Assembly (NCBI GenBank): GCA_964019425.1 | Contig: OZ025797.1 | Coordinates: forward strand, 372,001-436,000 | Source: Flectonema sp. DT1601 | Lineage: Eukaryota; Euglenozoa; Diplonemea; Diplonemida; Diplonemidae | DNA: 64,000 bases | Direction of reading: 5' to 3' | Made by a program: the position numbers and the translations under genes | The notes under the pieces: generated by a model | The model's database searches: none | Told to the model about the DNA's origin: nothing | What the model saw: only the letters and a program-made list of their open reading frames with translations | Part shown: positions 29,978 to 39,457 of the stretch, piece after piece | Numbering within the stretch: the first letter of the stretch is position 1 | How the letters are laid out: the number at the start of each line of letters is the position of its first letter

Positions 29978-30569
29978 TTTAATCCAACTGAGAGGTTTAC
30001 TCTCCATCATGTATTTTGTTAATAAATAAAATTAAAAAACAAACCAAGCAAGCAAGAAATCGAAAAGTCAGTATTAACTACTGCAATCGAAGATTCTCCG
30101 AGAGTAAGTCTTTTATTAGGACCATCTCTTTGTGATTACTTTCTACTAATCAAAAAAGAAAAAGTGATATGAATTATCCGTTTATTGAGATAAGAGCAGG
30201 CGATACACTCTCCTGTCGAATTCAAGTCTCTCTGGACCCATGATAATATGATTGGGATTATGTGTGTGATAGCGTCCTCAAAGTAATGAGCCTGCAATCA
30301 ATTCTTTTTAATGAGAACATAAATTATTAAATTCCAACTCAAATATTTCTGAAAACACAAATGTTTATTTTATATTAATTTTATTGTTGGAATTAAAGGG
30401 TTTTCTCATGAAGTTTTTATTATTATTTCATTCGTGTTGTCGTTCTCTCTTTTATTGTTCTTTTCTAGACGATAGCGAGCTTCACTCGCAATTTATTTTA
30501 TAATGTTTTCCCACAACCCTTTTCTGTTTTGTTTATATTTCTGTCAGAGTTGTTGTCAGCCCAATTTAA
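29978..30569 (+). repeat. duplicated segment A (partner at 36739-37735)
   Basis: From TTTAATCCAACTGAGAGG onward this segment matches 36739-37735 almost base for base. In the partner the matching block is interrupted by the AAAC expansion and then joined to a LINE fragment. The 3' part (from about 30450) instead matches the 3' flanks of propeller copies 2 and 3 (near 36110 and 41450). It ends at the piggyBac insertion. Confidence 0.8.
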
Positions 30570-30573
30570 TTAA

Positions 30574-32311
30574 CCCATTACGGACGGGGGTAAAACCCGG
30601 TTTTTTGACTTTTTTTGAAAAAAGAGCTAACGGGGAAAAGGGGTAGGGGGGCTCGGAAAGGTGATGTGACAAAGTGAACCGCCATTGCCTGCCCGTTAAA
30701 AATACACACACATTCACCACCTAAAGGGTGAACAGAACAAATGAAAACACCACCAAAGACAACAATAAGCTCAGTTCTTATGACTCCCTGCGCCTCTTCA
30801 ATTTTGATGTTGTTGTGAGTGCAGGGGTCTTCCCCTTCGTACATTCTTCCCGGATAGCACCTCCCGACACAGAGGTGGTGGTATGGGACGCAAATGTTCT
30901 CCCCTTTGTAAGATTTAAGTGGTATTTGCCAAAACAGGGTGCAGGACACATAAAAACCTTACACCCCTGGCATCCATAAGTAGTCCTCACTCGAGTATTG
31001 TGATACTTACATTGTTTAGCAGCGCCAAATATTGATGGATAGTGCTCAGTGGTGCTGAACATGTGTGAAAAGTGCGAATCCGAGTCAATAGTAGATGTAG
31101 TATTGGTTGTCTTGTCTCTCGACGTCCCGTCACTGACGAGTTGCATAGCGAGCTCCTCTACATACCGTATGTAGGTACCAGTATCCTTACCGCATTTCTT
31201 TTGAAGGGTAAACGTGTTGAACATTGAAACTTTCAGCTAGTAGTCGAAAACCTTTAGATGCCATCGTTTAGTTTGAAGGTTTCTGTTCGCCCTTCCCTTC
31301 ACGCTATCCATCAGGTTAACACCTCCCATCGTTTTGGTGTACCTGTCTACTTGCACGGTAGTTTGATCGGCACTTTTTCTTTTTTATTTCTCTTCCTAAT
31401 CCAGCGATATACATCGACACAGTGCTCACGTAAGGGAAGAGTACTGAAAAGATGCACATCCTTTGAGTCTCTCCACTTTATATGGTGGATGCCGTGCTTG
31501 ACTGAAGGTAAGAAGCAGAAAGATTCTTCGGTCTTTCTTTCACTTCCGATTTGCTTAGTCGTCCCGGTCCAGGGGTAGCCTTCGGTTTTGTAACATCAAC
31601 AGAACTCCCTTTCTGTTCCGTCAGGCTGTTCCAACACAGTGGAACCCTTTCGCTAACATCAAAACAAGAAATGCGTATGACGAATTGAAATTGTCAAACG
31701 TCACCCAATGCCCTTTATTATTATGGGGTTTAACAAGACTATGAACATAAGAAGCAGGAATGTGTTTGTTAGCAGTGTGGAAATTACGGAGAAAGCATTT
31801 CAGTTCACCAACTTCTAGTGACTTCATGGACGTCTCTTTGTCAATCGGGTAGGCAAGAGTGTGTCGAAATATCATTTTAAGCACATGATCAGTGAAAATG
31901 AGTTGGATACCTTCAATTCGTTCATTTCATTAAAGTCGCTCACACTCTGGGTAGGTCCTTTCCGTTTTTCCCTGGGGATTCTCTTGGTTTTGCCCCCCCA
32001 CTTTGATACCTTTGCTGTGTTGCTGTCAGATGACGACTCCGATACAGAATCCATCATCATCAGACTTTCATAGGACGCCGAACTTGTATCAATTTCAACA
32101 GGCACACGAAACTTCTTGTTAGGTGGTAAAATTTTGATTATTAGTTTTGAATTTCATGAATAAAAACACAGCGAACCACGCCATCCCACCCAAGATTCGT
32201 CGCGAAACGGCCTCGATTACACCCCCCCTGGGTAGCGTTAGCCGGGTTTTCCCCTTAGCGAAAATAAAATTTCAAAATAACCACTGTAGTGGACCCCCCG
32301 TCCTTAATGGG
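30574..32311 (-). mobile_element. piggyBac-family DNA transposon, internally deleted
   Basis: Termini are CCCATTACGGACGGGGG (30574 on) and, inverted, CCCATTAAGGACGGGGGG at the right end. Both are bounded by TTAA (30570-30573 and 32312-32315), the piggyBac target-site duplication. Related sequences at about 36200 and 41528 read CAATTCAATAAA at the same point and show the site without the element. The interior carries piggyBac transposase remnants on the minus strand. At 1738 bp it is shorter than typical autonomous elements. Confidence 0.93.
30760..32105 (-). pseudogene. piggyBac transposase remnants
   Basis: Read on the minus strand. An acidic N-terminal piece (31872-32105, Ser/Asp-rich) is followed by a DDE-domain piece at 31621-31884 containing NKGHWVTFDNFNSSYAFLVLMLAKGFHCVGT, which matches the piggyBac D-N-F/Y-S signature. 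A C-terminal piece near 30860-31224 has the cysteine-rich domain (CKYHNTRVRTTYGCQGCKVFMCPAPCFGKYH). The pieces are in different frames and most of the catalytic domain is absent (family length about 550-600 residues), so it cannot be active. Transposition would depend on a partner element. Confidence 0.85.
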
Positions 32312-32344
32312 TTAATAATAAAAAGAGTCTCGTAGTTTTATACC

Positions 32345-32440
32345 GTTACTGGTAGCGATATAACTGTTACCCTGTTGAGTTTTTCCTGGCTTTTGGCTCC
32401 TAGGCTTCGTAAATAAATAAATAAATAAATACATAGATAG
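32345..32440 (+). repeat. short retroposon with (AAAT)n tail, copy 1
   Basis: The core GGTAGCGATATAACTGTTAC ... CCTAGGCTTCGT ends in (AAAT)n. The same core with the same kind of tail is at about 39318-39404. Both lie within otherwise duplicated flanks that lack it elsewhere, so it behaves as a SINE-like insertion. It has no clear Pol III boxes, so it may be a LINE 3'-end derivative. Confidence 0.65.
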
Positions 32441-32529
32441 TATCTGTTTAATGTTATTTGTGAACCTGACTTGCCTTTTTTCTGCTCTACAAACTTGATT
32501 GGTCTAACTTCCTGCGAATTTACCTTTTT

Positions 32530-33384
32530 GCGAAACAAGCTGAATTCCTTTTGTTAATTTATTCTCTGTGTGTGTCCTAATGGTCGACGGGTTTGGAGAG
32601 AGTTTTTCAAACAAATAAATGGTGTTCTTGGTGATTCTGTTTTTGGGTGATGCTGCCTTCGAAAAACTTGTCATCTGTGGTGCGTATGCGAACTTCGTAA
32701 TATTCATGTTTGTTACATCATTAGCTGCTATCTTTCTTTTCAACAGTTTTCCCCCTTCGTAGTCTAAGGGATGTTTCACTTTATTTATTTTATTTACTCC
32801 TCCACATCTTCAACTTCTGACAACAATCGGACAGGTATTAAGCTGACAATAGCATACTGTGTTCAGTATACCTGTCAGCCTAAGCTCTTCCATAACATTC
32901 CCAACAAGATTGAGTCTAATTACGTTGCTGTTGCCTCGTAGCTCTATTAGAGTTAACCTGATGCTCTTTAGTTAGCTGCATCGGAGATGAGCAATATGCA
33001 ATGTAATGGACTTCTTTATCTATCTATGTATGTTGATTAAAGAAGAAAAAGGGACAAGTAGTATAAGATTAAGGCCTGGAACTACATATTCTATTACCCT
33101 TTGATGTTAGGAAACTGCGGAAATGAATACTTTTCTTTTGCTTTTCTCTATTTCTTATTCTCACTTTTCTATGATACTTATCTATGTTGATTGGTAAGGG
33201 GAATGGTCCGAAGAAATATTTTTTAATTTTAGCCCGAAACCAACTACTATTTGTTGTCGTGCGAATCTTTTGTATTTGAATTATTTGATTGACTGATAAC
33301 TATTAATACTAATTAAGTTGGTTTGTTTCGAGGATGCGGGTATCACAGTAGACTATAAAACTTATATTATAAGTGTAGCCTTCT
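32530..33384. other. intergenic, repeat fragments
   Basis: No gene seen. 33085-33180 (CTTTGATGTTAGGAAACTGC onward) matches about 42197-42295 upstream of the phosphatase gene. 33195-33258 matches the dispersed repeat at about 22370-22436. Confidence 0.5.
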
Positions 33385-33771
33385 AATCTTACAGGCTTCA
33401 CACACTACGATGTAGCGCCTTGAACAGGTGGTCCCAACGTCTAGAAGTAATCAACAAAATAAAATGCGACTTCTGCTTTGGTCATCAGTATTCGCATCAC
33501 TGATCTCTTCCTCAATGCACAAACTTTTATATTTTATGTGAGAGTGGGTTCTCAATATTATGTAACGAGTAGTGAAAGTTTAATGATATTAATATTAGGT
33601 TTCAGAGCAGTGGGGACGTAATCTTTGCAGTCCAGTGTTTGGGTCTGGTTCACGAGGAGTATTTGTGAATGGTCGCTAAATTCACTTCGTATTAGTAGAA
33701 TCATTATTCAACCTCGTCATACTTCTCACAGAACACTTTGACGATGTATCACTTCTTAGCATTGCGGCTGG
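33385..33771 (+). pseudogene. relic of phosphatase 5' end fused to propeller gene relic
   Basis: At about 33387-33430, CTTACAGGCTTCACACACTA and the bases after it match the 5' exon start of the phosphatase gene (42577 on), with changes. At 33464 a copy of the propeller gene start follows (MRLLLWSSVFASLISSS). It then loses frame; a later stretch (CAGTGGGGACGTAATCTTTG) matches the N-terminal module of copy 1, not copies 2 and 3. So a third phosphatase-like end and a fourth propeller-like gene once existed here. Confidence 0.7.
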
Positions 33772-36380
33772 GTTGCTGACATCTTTTTTTAATTTCTTTT
33801 TTTTTATTGTTGTTCATGCAGCTGTCACACTGATTGGTGTTCTCTACCCTTAGCCTATTTGTATCGTTTCCTGCGATTGCTGTTTTTATTGTTCAACAAG
33901 TAAACCTATTTGTAATACTGAATGGAAATGGATTAATAAGATTAACAAGTATTTATTTCTTCAATCAAGAAAACAACAAAACAACAAAGAAGAAATTGTA
34001 GCATGCGACTTGTAGTTATTTCATATCAATTTTATTTTATTTTGTTGTGTAGTTGATTACAACTCCGAAAATAATTAAGAAAATAAAATGCGACCTCTGC
34101 TTTGGTTATTAGTATTCGCATCACTGATCTCTTCCTCAAATGCGCTTCAGATTGAGCTTACAGTTAATTCCGCATGGCCTTCAGCAGAGCGAATTAAAAT
34201 TCGTGCTACGGTTCAGAACGGTGCTTCGCAAGATCTAGGACAAGCTACTTTTACTGGGTCAGGCAATCCAACTGTGATATTGAACTCAGGATCACAGCTT
34301 CCACCGTCGACAAATCCGCGCGATATAACTAAAATCCTGTTCTTTTTTACTGCCGGCAGAACGACAGATGGTCCCAGAGTAATTATTGATAGTACAATAC
34401 AACTATTAACACCAGGTGTGGGACAAGGTAGAATTCCATTCACATGTTATACCTGGGCAGGGGGAAGCCTGAATTCTGGATTGCTTCCAAATGCTTACTT
34501 ACAAGACCTCGCTACAGGACGTGATACATATCCTGAGTGTTATCCATACGTAACGGGAACTGAATCCTTAACCGAGACATTAACTAAATCATTTACGGTT
34601 GGATCATTAACTGAAACACTATCTGTATCGAAATCCTTAACTAAATCATCAACTGAAACATTAACTGCAACGAAATCCTTAACTAAATCATCAACTGAAA
34701 CGCTAACTGTATCAAAATCCTTAACTAAGTCATCAACTGAAACATTAACTGTTCCACTTGATTATGCCCTTCCAGAGTTTGCTGTTGACGAAGGCTCAGC
34801 ACTCGAAGGGTCGCAGTCAGAACCTGCGGTCGCTTCCTTCGCTGATGGCGGAGTTGTTGTTTGTTGGACTTCTCAAAATCGTGAGTTAGTCAGAAGATAT
34901 GAATTTAATATATTTTGCTTAATGTTTGATGTGACAGGAGCAGAGCAAGGATCTAAATTTCAAATTAACTCCAACAATTTGGGAACACAGCAGTCTCCTT
35001 CAGTAGCTGTCCTTCAAGGGAATTCTATTGTTGTTGTATGGAACGGTGACCACCTGTTGGGTCACAACGTTATTTCTCGTCAGTTTGACAACGGAGTTGC
35101 GAATGCTGAAGGAGAAGTGATTCACAGTGCCCATCTCGCTTCAGGAAAGAAGACATTGCCTGATGTCGCCAGCATCCCTTCAACTAATTATTTTGTTATC
35201 TGTTGGCAATCTTTTGGCAGTGACGGTTCATATTTCGGAGTTTATGCTGTTCGTCATTCTGTAGGTGAGAGTAGCGTTCCGTTTCTGGTAAACACCGCGA
35301 CGCAGTGGGATCAGACGGATGCAAAGGTTGCTTGCTTCACTGACGGTGGGTATGTAATTACTTGGGGGAGTTATACTACTGGCACTGCTAGTGACATATT
35401 CATGAAGAGATACAACGCATTGGATGTTGCTCAAACTCCTTCGGATGAAAAGGTAAACTCGGATGACGCGAATACCGAACGTGCTCCAGCGATTGCGAGA
35501 TTCTCTGACAACACATTCATGATTGTGTGGGTTAGGATTACTACTACTGATTCGACATTATGGGCAGCAACATTTGATGCAACAGGTTCTCAGGTTGTAA
35601 CTGAATTCCGTGTTGACACCGATGTCGGTCTTCGAGTTCGCAACTGTGACATCGTAACTTTGAATGATGACACAGTTCTTATTACTTGGGGAGCATCAAA
35701 CGCTGCTGGTACTAGTTTCGGAACATATGCTCGTCGCTTCACTCGAATTGTTAGTGTTTTGCCTGCGGAATACCAGAATCAGTTTCTTATTAATGAAAAC
35801 ACTGCAGGAGAGAAACTAAAACCCAAAGTTGAGAAGTTTGGTCCTTGGGGATTCTTCATCACGTGGCAAACTACTGATCCGAATTCTGCAAGTGACATTA
35901 CTGGAAAATGGTACCCCGAATATAAACCAATTCTTTTTTAGTTTTCTTTTTTCAATTTATTTCTTATTGATTTTCAAGAACATAATTGAAACGAGGAGTC
36001 ATTCATTCAGTTGACTAGTTTTATACGATAGCACACCCTCACTTGTCCTCAACTTGCTTCCTATCGGATCTCAGTCATGTATGAGTTCTCGTTATCATTC
36101 CTTCTTTTATTGTGTTTTCTAGACGATACTACCTCGTGAGCTTCACTCACACCGAATCATGCAACCCTTTTCTGTTTCTGTTTCTGTTTGTTTGGAGTTG
36201 TCAGCCCAATTCAATAAATAGAGAAAGTCTCGTAGTATTGTGATAACCTAATGTTACCCCTCTGCGAACCTGACTTGCTTCGTGATTTTATATTCTGCTC
36301 TATAAAGTTGATTGGTCAAACTTCCTCCTCGAATTTCTTTCCTCTTTCGACCCTCGCAATATTTTAACTTTGTTTGTTTA
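33772..36380 (+). repeat. propeller-gene duplication unit, copy 2
   Basis: Upstream (33772-34087) matches 25562-25877 nearly base for base, and in part 39083-39457. The downstream flank (35941-36370) matches 41270-41690. The unit thus includes promoter-side spacer, gene and about 430 bp of 3' flank, followed in both downstream copies by phosphatase gene sequence. Confidence 0.85.
34088..35941 (+). CDS. secreted seven-bladed propeller protein, copy 2
   Basis: 617 residues with the same signal peptide as copy 1. The N-terminal module (LQIELTVNSAWPSAERIKIR onward) is shared with copy 3 but not copy 1. The Thr/Ser linker has three units of a 14-residue repeat (SKSLTKSSTETLTV type) after GTESLTETLTKSFT. 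The seven-repeat propeller is almost identical to the others. Such Ser/Thr stretches are likely O-glycosylated stalks (inference). Acceptor AG is at about 34051-34052. Confidence 0.75.
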   Translation: MRPLLWLLVFASLISSSNALQIELTVNSAWPSAERIKIRATVQNGASQDLGQATFTGSGNPTVILNSGSQLPPSTNPRDITKILFFFTAGRTTDGPRVIIDSTIQLLTPGVGQGRIPFTCYTWAGGSLNSGLLPNAYLQDLATGRDTYPECYPYVTGTESLTETLTKSFTVGSLTETLSVSKSLTKSSTETLTATKSLTKSSTETLTVSKSLTKSSTETLTVPLDYALPEFAVDEGSALEGSQSEPAVASFADGGVVVCWTSQNRELVRRYEFNIFCLMFDVTGAEQGSKFQINSNNLGTQQSPSVAVLQGNSIVVVWNGDHLLGHNVISRQFDNGVANAEGEVIHSAHLASGKKTLPDVASIPSTNYFVICWQSFGSDGSYFGVYAVRHSVGESSVPFLVNTATQWDQTDAKVACFTDGGYVITWGSYTTGTASDIFMKRYNALDVAQTPSDEKVNSDDANTERAPAIARFSDNTFMIVWVRITTTDSTLWAATFDATGSQVVTEFRVDTDVGLRVRNCDIVTLNDDTVLITWGASNAAGTSFGTYARRFTRIVSVLPAEYQNQFLINENTAGEKLKPKVEKFGPWGFFITWQTTDPNSASDITGKWYPEYKPILF

Positions 36381-36660
36381 TTTGTGCCATAGGTTTCAGC
36401 ATCAGTATTGGCTGAGGCTATAAAATGGTCGACCCCGGATTTCCTACCGTATTATTAGTGTTCTCTTTGGAGGATCTACGTAACTAATATTCGGTGATTG
36501 TTTAGATCCTCTAATTGATTCATAATGATCATTTCTTTATGATAACTCAATAATAATATTGATTACACTAGTTAGTTATCTGTGAATGAGAAGTTTATAT
36601 TGTTGATATGTTGTGTTGCATCACTAATCTTTCATATCTTACAGGCTTCACACACTACGA

Positions 36661-36794
36661 TGTGGCGCCCTGAACGGGATTGCAAGAAGATACCAGTTAG
36701 CACTTTGAAACTCACGAAGAATTTTATTATTATTATTTTACTTTTAATCCAACTGGGAGGTTTACTCTCCGACATGTATTTTGTTAATAAATAA
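36661..36794 (+). pseudogene. 5' end of a tyrosine phosphatase gene copy, truncated
   Basis: The upstream region (36370-36660) and the first 16 codons (MWRPERDCKKIPVSTL) are nearly identical to the intact gene at 42597, including the acceptor CTTACAG. Homology then ends abruptly and runs into repeat sequence; the frame closes after 44 codons. No catalytic domain remains. Confidence 0.85.
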
Positions 36795-36803
36795 ATAAAA
36801 TTC

Positions 36804-37362
36804 AAAACAAACAAACAAACAAACAAACAAACAAACAAACAAACAAACAAACAAACAAACAAACAAACAAACAAACAAACAAACAAACAAACAAACAAAC
36901 AAACAAACAAACAAACAAACAAACAAACAAACAAACAAACAAACAAACAAACAAACAAACAAACAAACAAACAAACAAACAAACAAACAAACAAACAAAC
37001 AAACAAACAAACAAACAAACAAACAAACAAACAAACAAACAAACAAACAAACAAACAAACAAACAAACAAACAAACAAACAAACAAACAAACAAACAAAC
37101 AAACAAACAAACAAACAAACAAACAAACAAACAAACAAACAAACAAACAAACAAACAAACAAACAAACAAACAAACAAACAAACAAACAAACAAACAAAC
37201 AAACAAACAAACAAACAAACAAACAAACAAACAAACAAACAAACAAACAAACAAACAAACAAACAAACAAACAAACAAACAAACAAACAAACAAACAAAC
37301 AAACAAACAAACAAACAAACAAACAAACAAACAAACAAACAAACAAACAAACAAACAAACAA
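36804..37362 (+). repeat. perfect (AAAC)n tract, about 139 units
   Basis: About 559 bp of uninterrupted AAAC repeat. The duplicate locus (near 30030-30055) has only a few imperfect units (AAACAAACCAAGCAAGCAAG), so the tract expanded after duplication. Minus-strand frames read a Phe-Val-Cys-Leu repeat in all three phases and are not genes. Confidence 0.97.
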
Positions 37363-37736
37363 GAAATCGAAAAGTCAGTATTAACTACTGCAATCGAAGA
37401 TTCTCCGAGAGTAAGTCTTTTATTAGGACCATCTCTTTGTGATTACTTTCTACTAATCAAAAAAAGAAAAAGTGATATGAATGATCCGTTTATTGAGATA
37501 AGAGCAGGCGATACACTCTCCTGTCGGATTCAAGTCTCTCTGGACCCATGATAATATGATTGGGATTATGTGTGCGATAGCGTCCTCAAAGTAATGAACC
37601 TGCAATCAATTCTTTTTAATGAGAACACAAATTATTAAATTCCAACTCAAATATTTCTGAAAACACAAATGTTTATTTTATATTAATTTTATTGTTGGAA
37701 TTAAAGGGTTTTCTCATGAAGTTTTTATTATTATTC

Positions 37737-38285
37737 GTTCTGTCCGGTTCCGTATGTTAAATGGCTTGCGAACTATCTTTCGGATAGAAATGTGAGTCTG
37801 TCTCTGGGACTAGATAATGGATCCAGATCCTGTACGAAGGGGGTCCCTCAAGGATCTGTGCTTGGTCCTCTCTTATTTCGGATCTTTGTCGACTCCCTGC
37901 CAGGTCTAATAAGCGATGCTGATCTCAGTGTTATGTTTGCTGATGATCTTGAGAAGACGTTTTCCGGGAGGCACACATTTTCTACAAGGAGCTCCTGACT
38001 GCGCACCAGAGCATCAAGATAGCGTCTATTTTACTCCGACCCTGTCACTTAAGTGCGACAATTTACCGGGTCCAAGCATACCTAAAAGGACATTCCTCTA
38101 CGTTCAAAGCCAACGTCATCCTACAGCAGTCCTTCAGATGTCTTAAATCAGCTCAACAGACTCTCGAAGTCGAGTGGGTCCCCACTAACGCACAGAGACT
38201 CTTACACCAGGAGCACCGCCGTACCTGTGACGGGTATTGTGCCTGAAGCACAGTGGTTTCATAAATATCTTAGCCTGGACATCTC
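37737..38285 (+). mobile_element. LINE fragment (RT palm region)
   Basis: Translation gives YVKWLANYLSDRNVSL, then CTKGVPQGSVLGPLLFRIFVDSLPG and LSVMFADDLEKT, the non-LTR RT signature (GVPQGSVLGP and FADD in place of YADD). A further stretch in another frame (YLKGHSSTFKANVILQQSF, EVEWVPTNAQRLLHQEH) fits decayed ORF2 sequence. It differs from the LINE at 12978. Its left end coincides with the point where duplicated segment B stops matching segment A. Confidence 0.8.
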
Positions 38286-38439
38286 GGCCTTCAATAATTA
38301 ACTTTATTTGGTATTATCTCCACAGAACTGCGCGACATTTGGTCATCATACGTGACAACATCCCGCGACGGTTGTTTCCCCCCTCCCAACCTTTTTTCTA
38401 AAGAATTTTACAAAGAAATGTTCATTTTTGTTTTTTTAT

Positions 38440-38745
38440 AAGGATTGTTTATTTCTTGACGAGACTATAGGCGACACCTACACTCTGCCGTATTACATTA
38501 TACCCTGGTTTTAGTTTCCCAGGGCTCACGATTAATTCGTAATTTAATAACTCGATTCCGTACTGCACTGAATGACAACACGGAAAAAGAGACATGTATG
38601 CAGATAAGTTAGAAACATTGATTATAATGTAGAGCAAGTACGTCAATTGTAGAGTGTTAGCCTGTATTAACATTTTAGTCACTGTGTCATGAGTTTTTTA
38701 ATTTTATTATTGAGTTCTGATACAATGCAGAGATTTATATTCGTA
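38440..38745 (+). repeat. dispersed repeat (copies near 28435-28640 and 55515-55660)
   Basis: Shared blocks include GATTCCGTACTGCACTGAATGA, the AATTACTAATTGTTTATATT segment (28600 and 55610) and CCTGGTTTTRGTTTCYCARGG upstream (28484 and 38505). Copies are diverged with indels, which suggests an old interspersed element of unknown class. No coding capacity is visible. Confidence 0.65.
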
Positions 38746-39249
38746 TGAACCTAATCAAAGAGTCTTCCCCCCTCCCTCTTTTATGTGTATTTGGGTATAT
38801 ACGTTTTTTTCATCAGCAGTGTGCCTTCTTTGTTCCGGTACCGACTGTTGTGAAGAAAAGTTGATATCGTTGTCGTTGTTTCGGCTGGCATGTTAACAGT
38901 TCTACCCGAATATAGAATCCGGGTTCCCTAATTAGGGTCCTGATGCGACTGCGAAAAAGCAAAAAACGTTTTGTGTGTGTTCGTAAAGGGTTTTTCTGAT
39001 TTCCGACTAGCAGCGCCAAGCCCTATGCAAGTGATTCTTTAACCCCATTATACTTCACCCTCTCAGGAATTACTGAACAAGATCAAAGGCTCAATTATAT
39101 TTTTTTTTATTGTTGTTAATGTGGCTGTCACACTGGTTGGTGTTCTCTACCATTTACAAGTATTTATTTCTTCAATCAAGAAAACAACAAAACAACAAAG
39201 AAGAAATTGTAGCATGCGACTTGTAGTTATTTCATATCAATTTTATTAT

Positions 39250-39404
39250 AGTTTAGGTAGTCATTTATTCCAGGTTATTCTACGTCTCTTGTCGTCTGTG
39301 AGAGTCTCACAGTTGCTGGTAGCGATATAACTGTTACCCTGTTGAGCTTTTCCTGGCTTTTGGCTTCCTAGGCTTCGTAAATAAATAAATAAAAATAAAA
39401 ATAT
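39250..39404 (+). repeat. short retroposon with (AAAT)n tail, copy 2
   Basis: The 5' flank of propeller copy 3 matches copies 1 and 2 up to CATATCAATTTTATT and resumes at TTCTTTTGTTGTGTAGG. Between these lie about 155 bp absent from the other two copies, ending in A/T-rich (AAAT)n. The inner part equals the element near 32345. The insertion separates the spacer from its splice acceptor without destroying the acceptor. Confidence 0.75.
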
Positions 39405-39457
39405 TTTCTTTTGTTGTGTAGGTGATTACAACTCCGAAAAGTAATTAAGAAAATAAA

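Noticed and set aside
32504-32779. Minus-strand 91-codon frame
   Set aside because: It lacks an ATG and has no recognisable domain; it is likely chance in a repeat region.
36632-37362. Long minus-strand Phe-Val-Cys-Leu repeat proteins
   Set aside because: They are translations of the AAAC microsatellite in all three phases, on the strand opposite to all genes.
37792-37998. Separate small reverse-transcriptase gene
   Set aside because: It is a fragment of a decayed LINE that continues in other frames.
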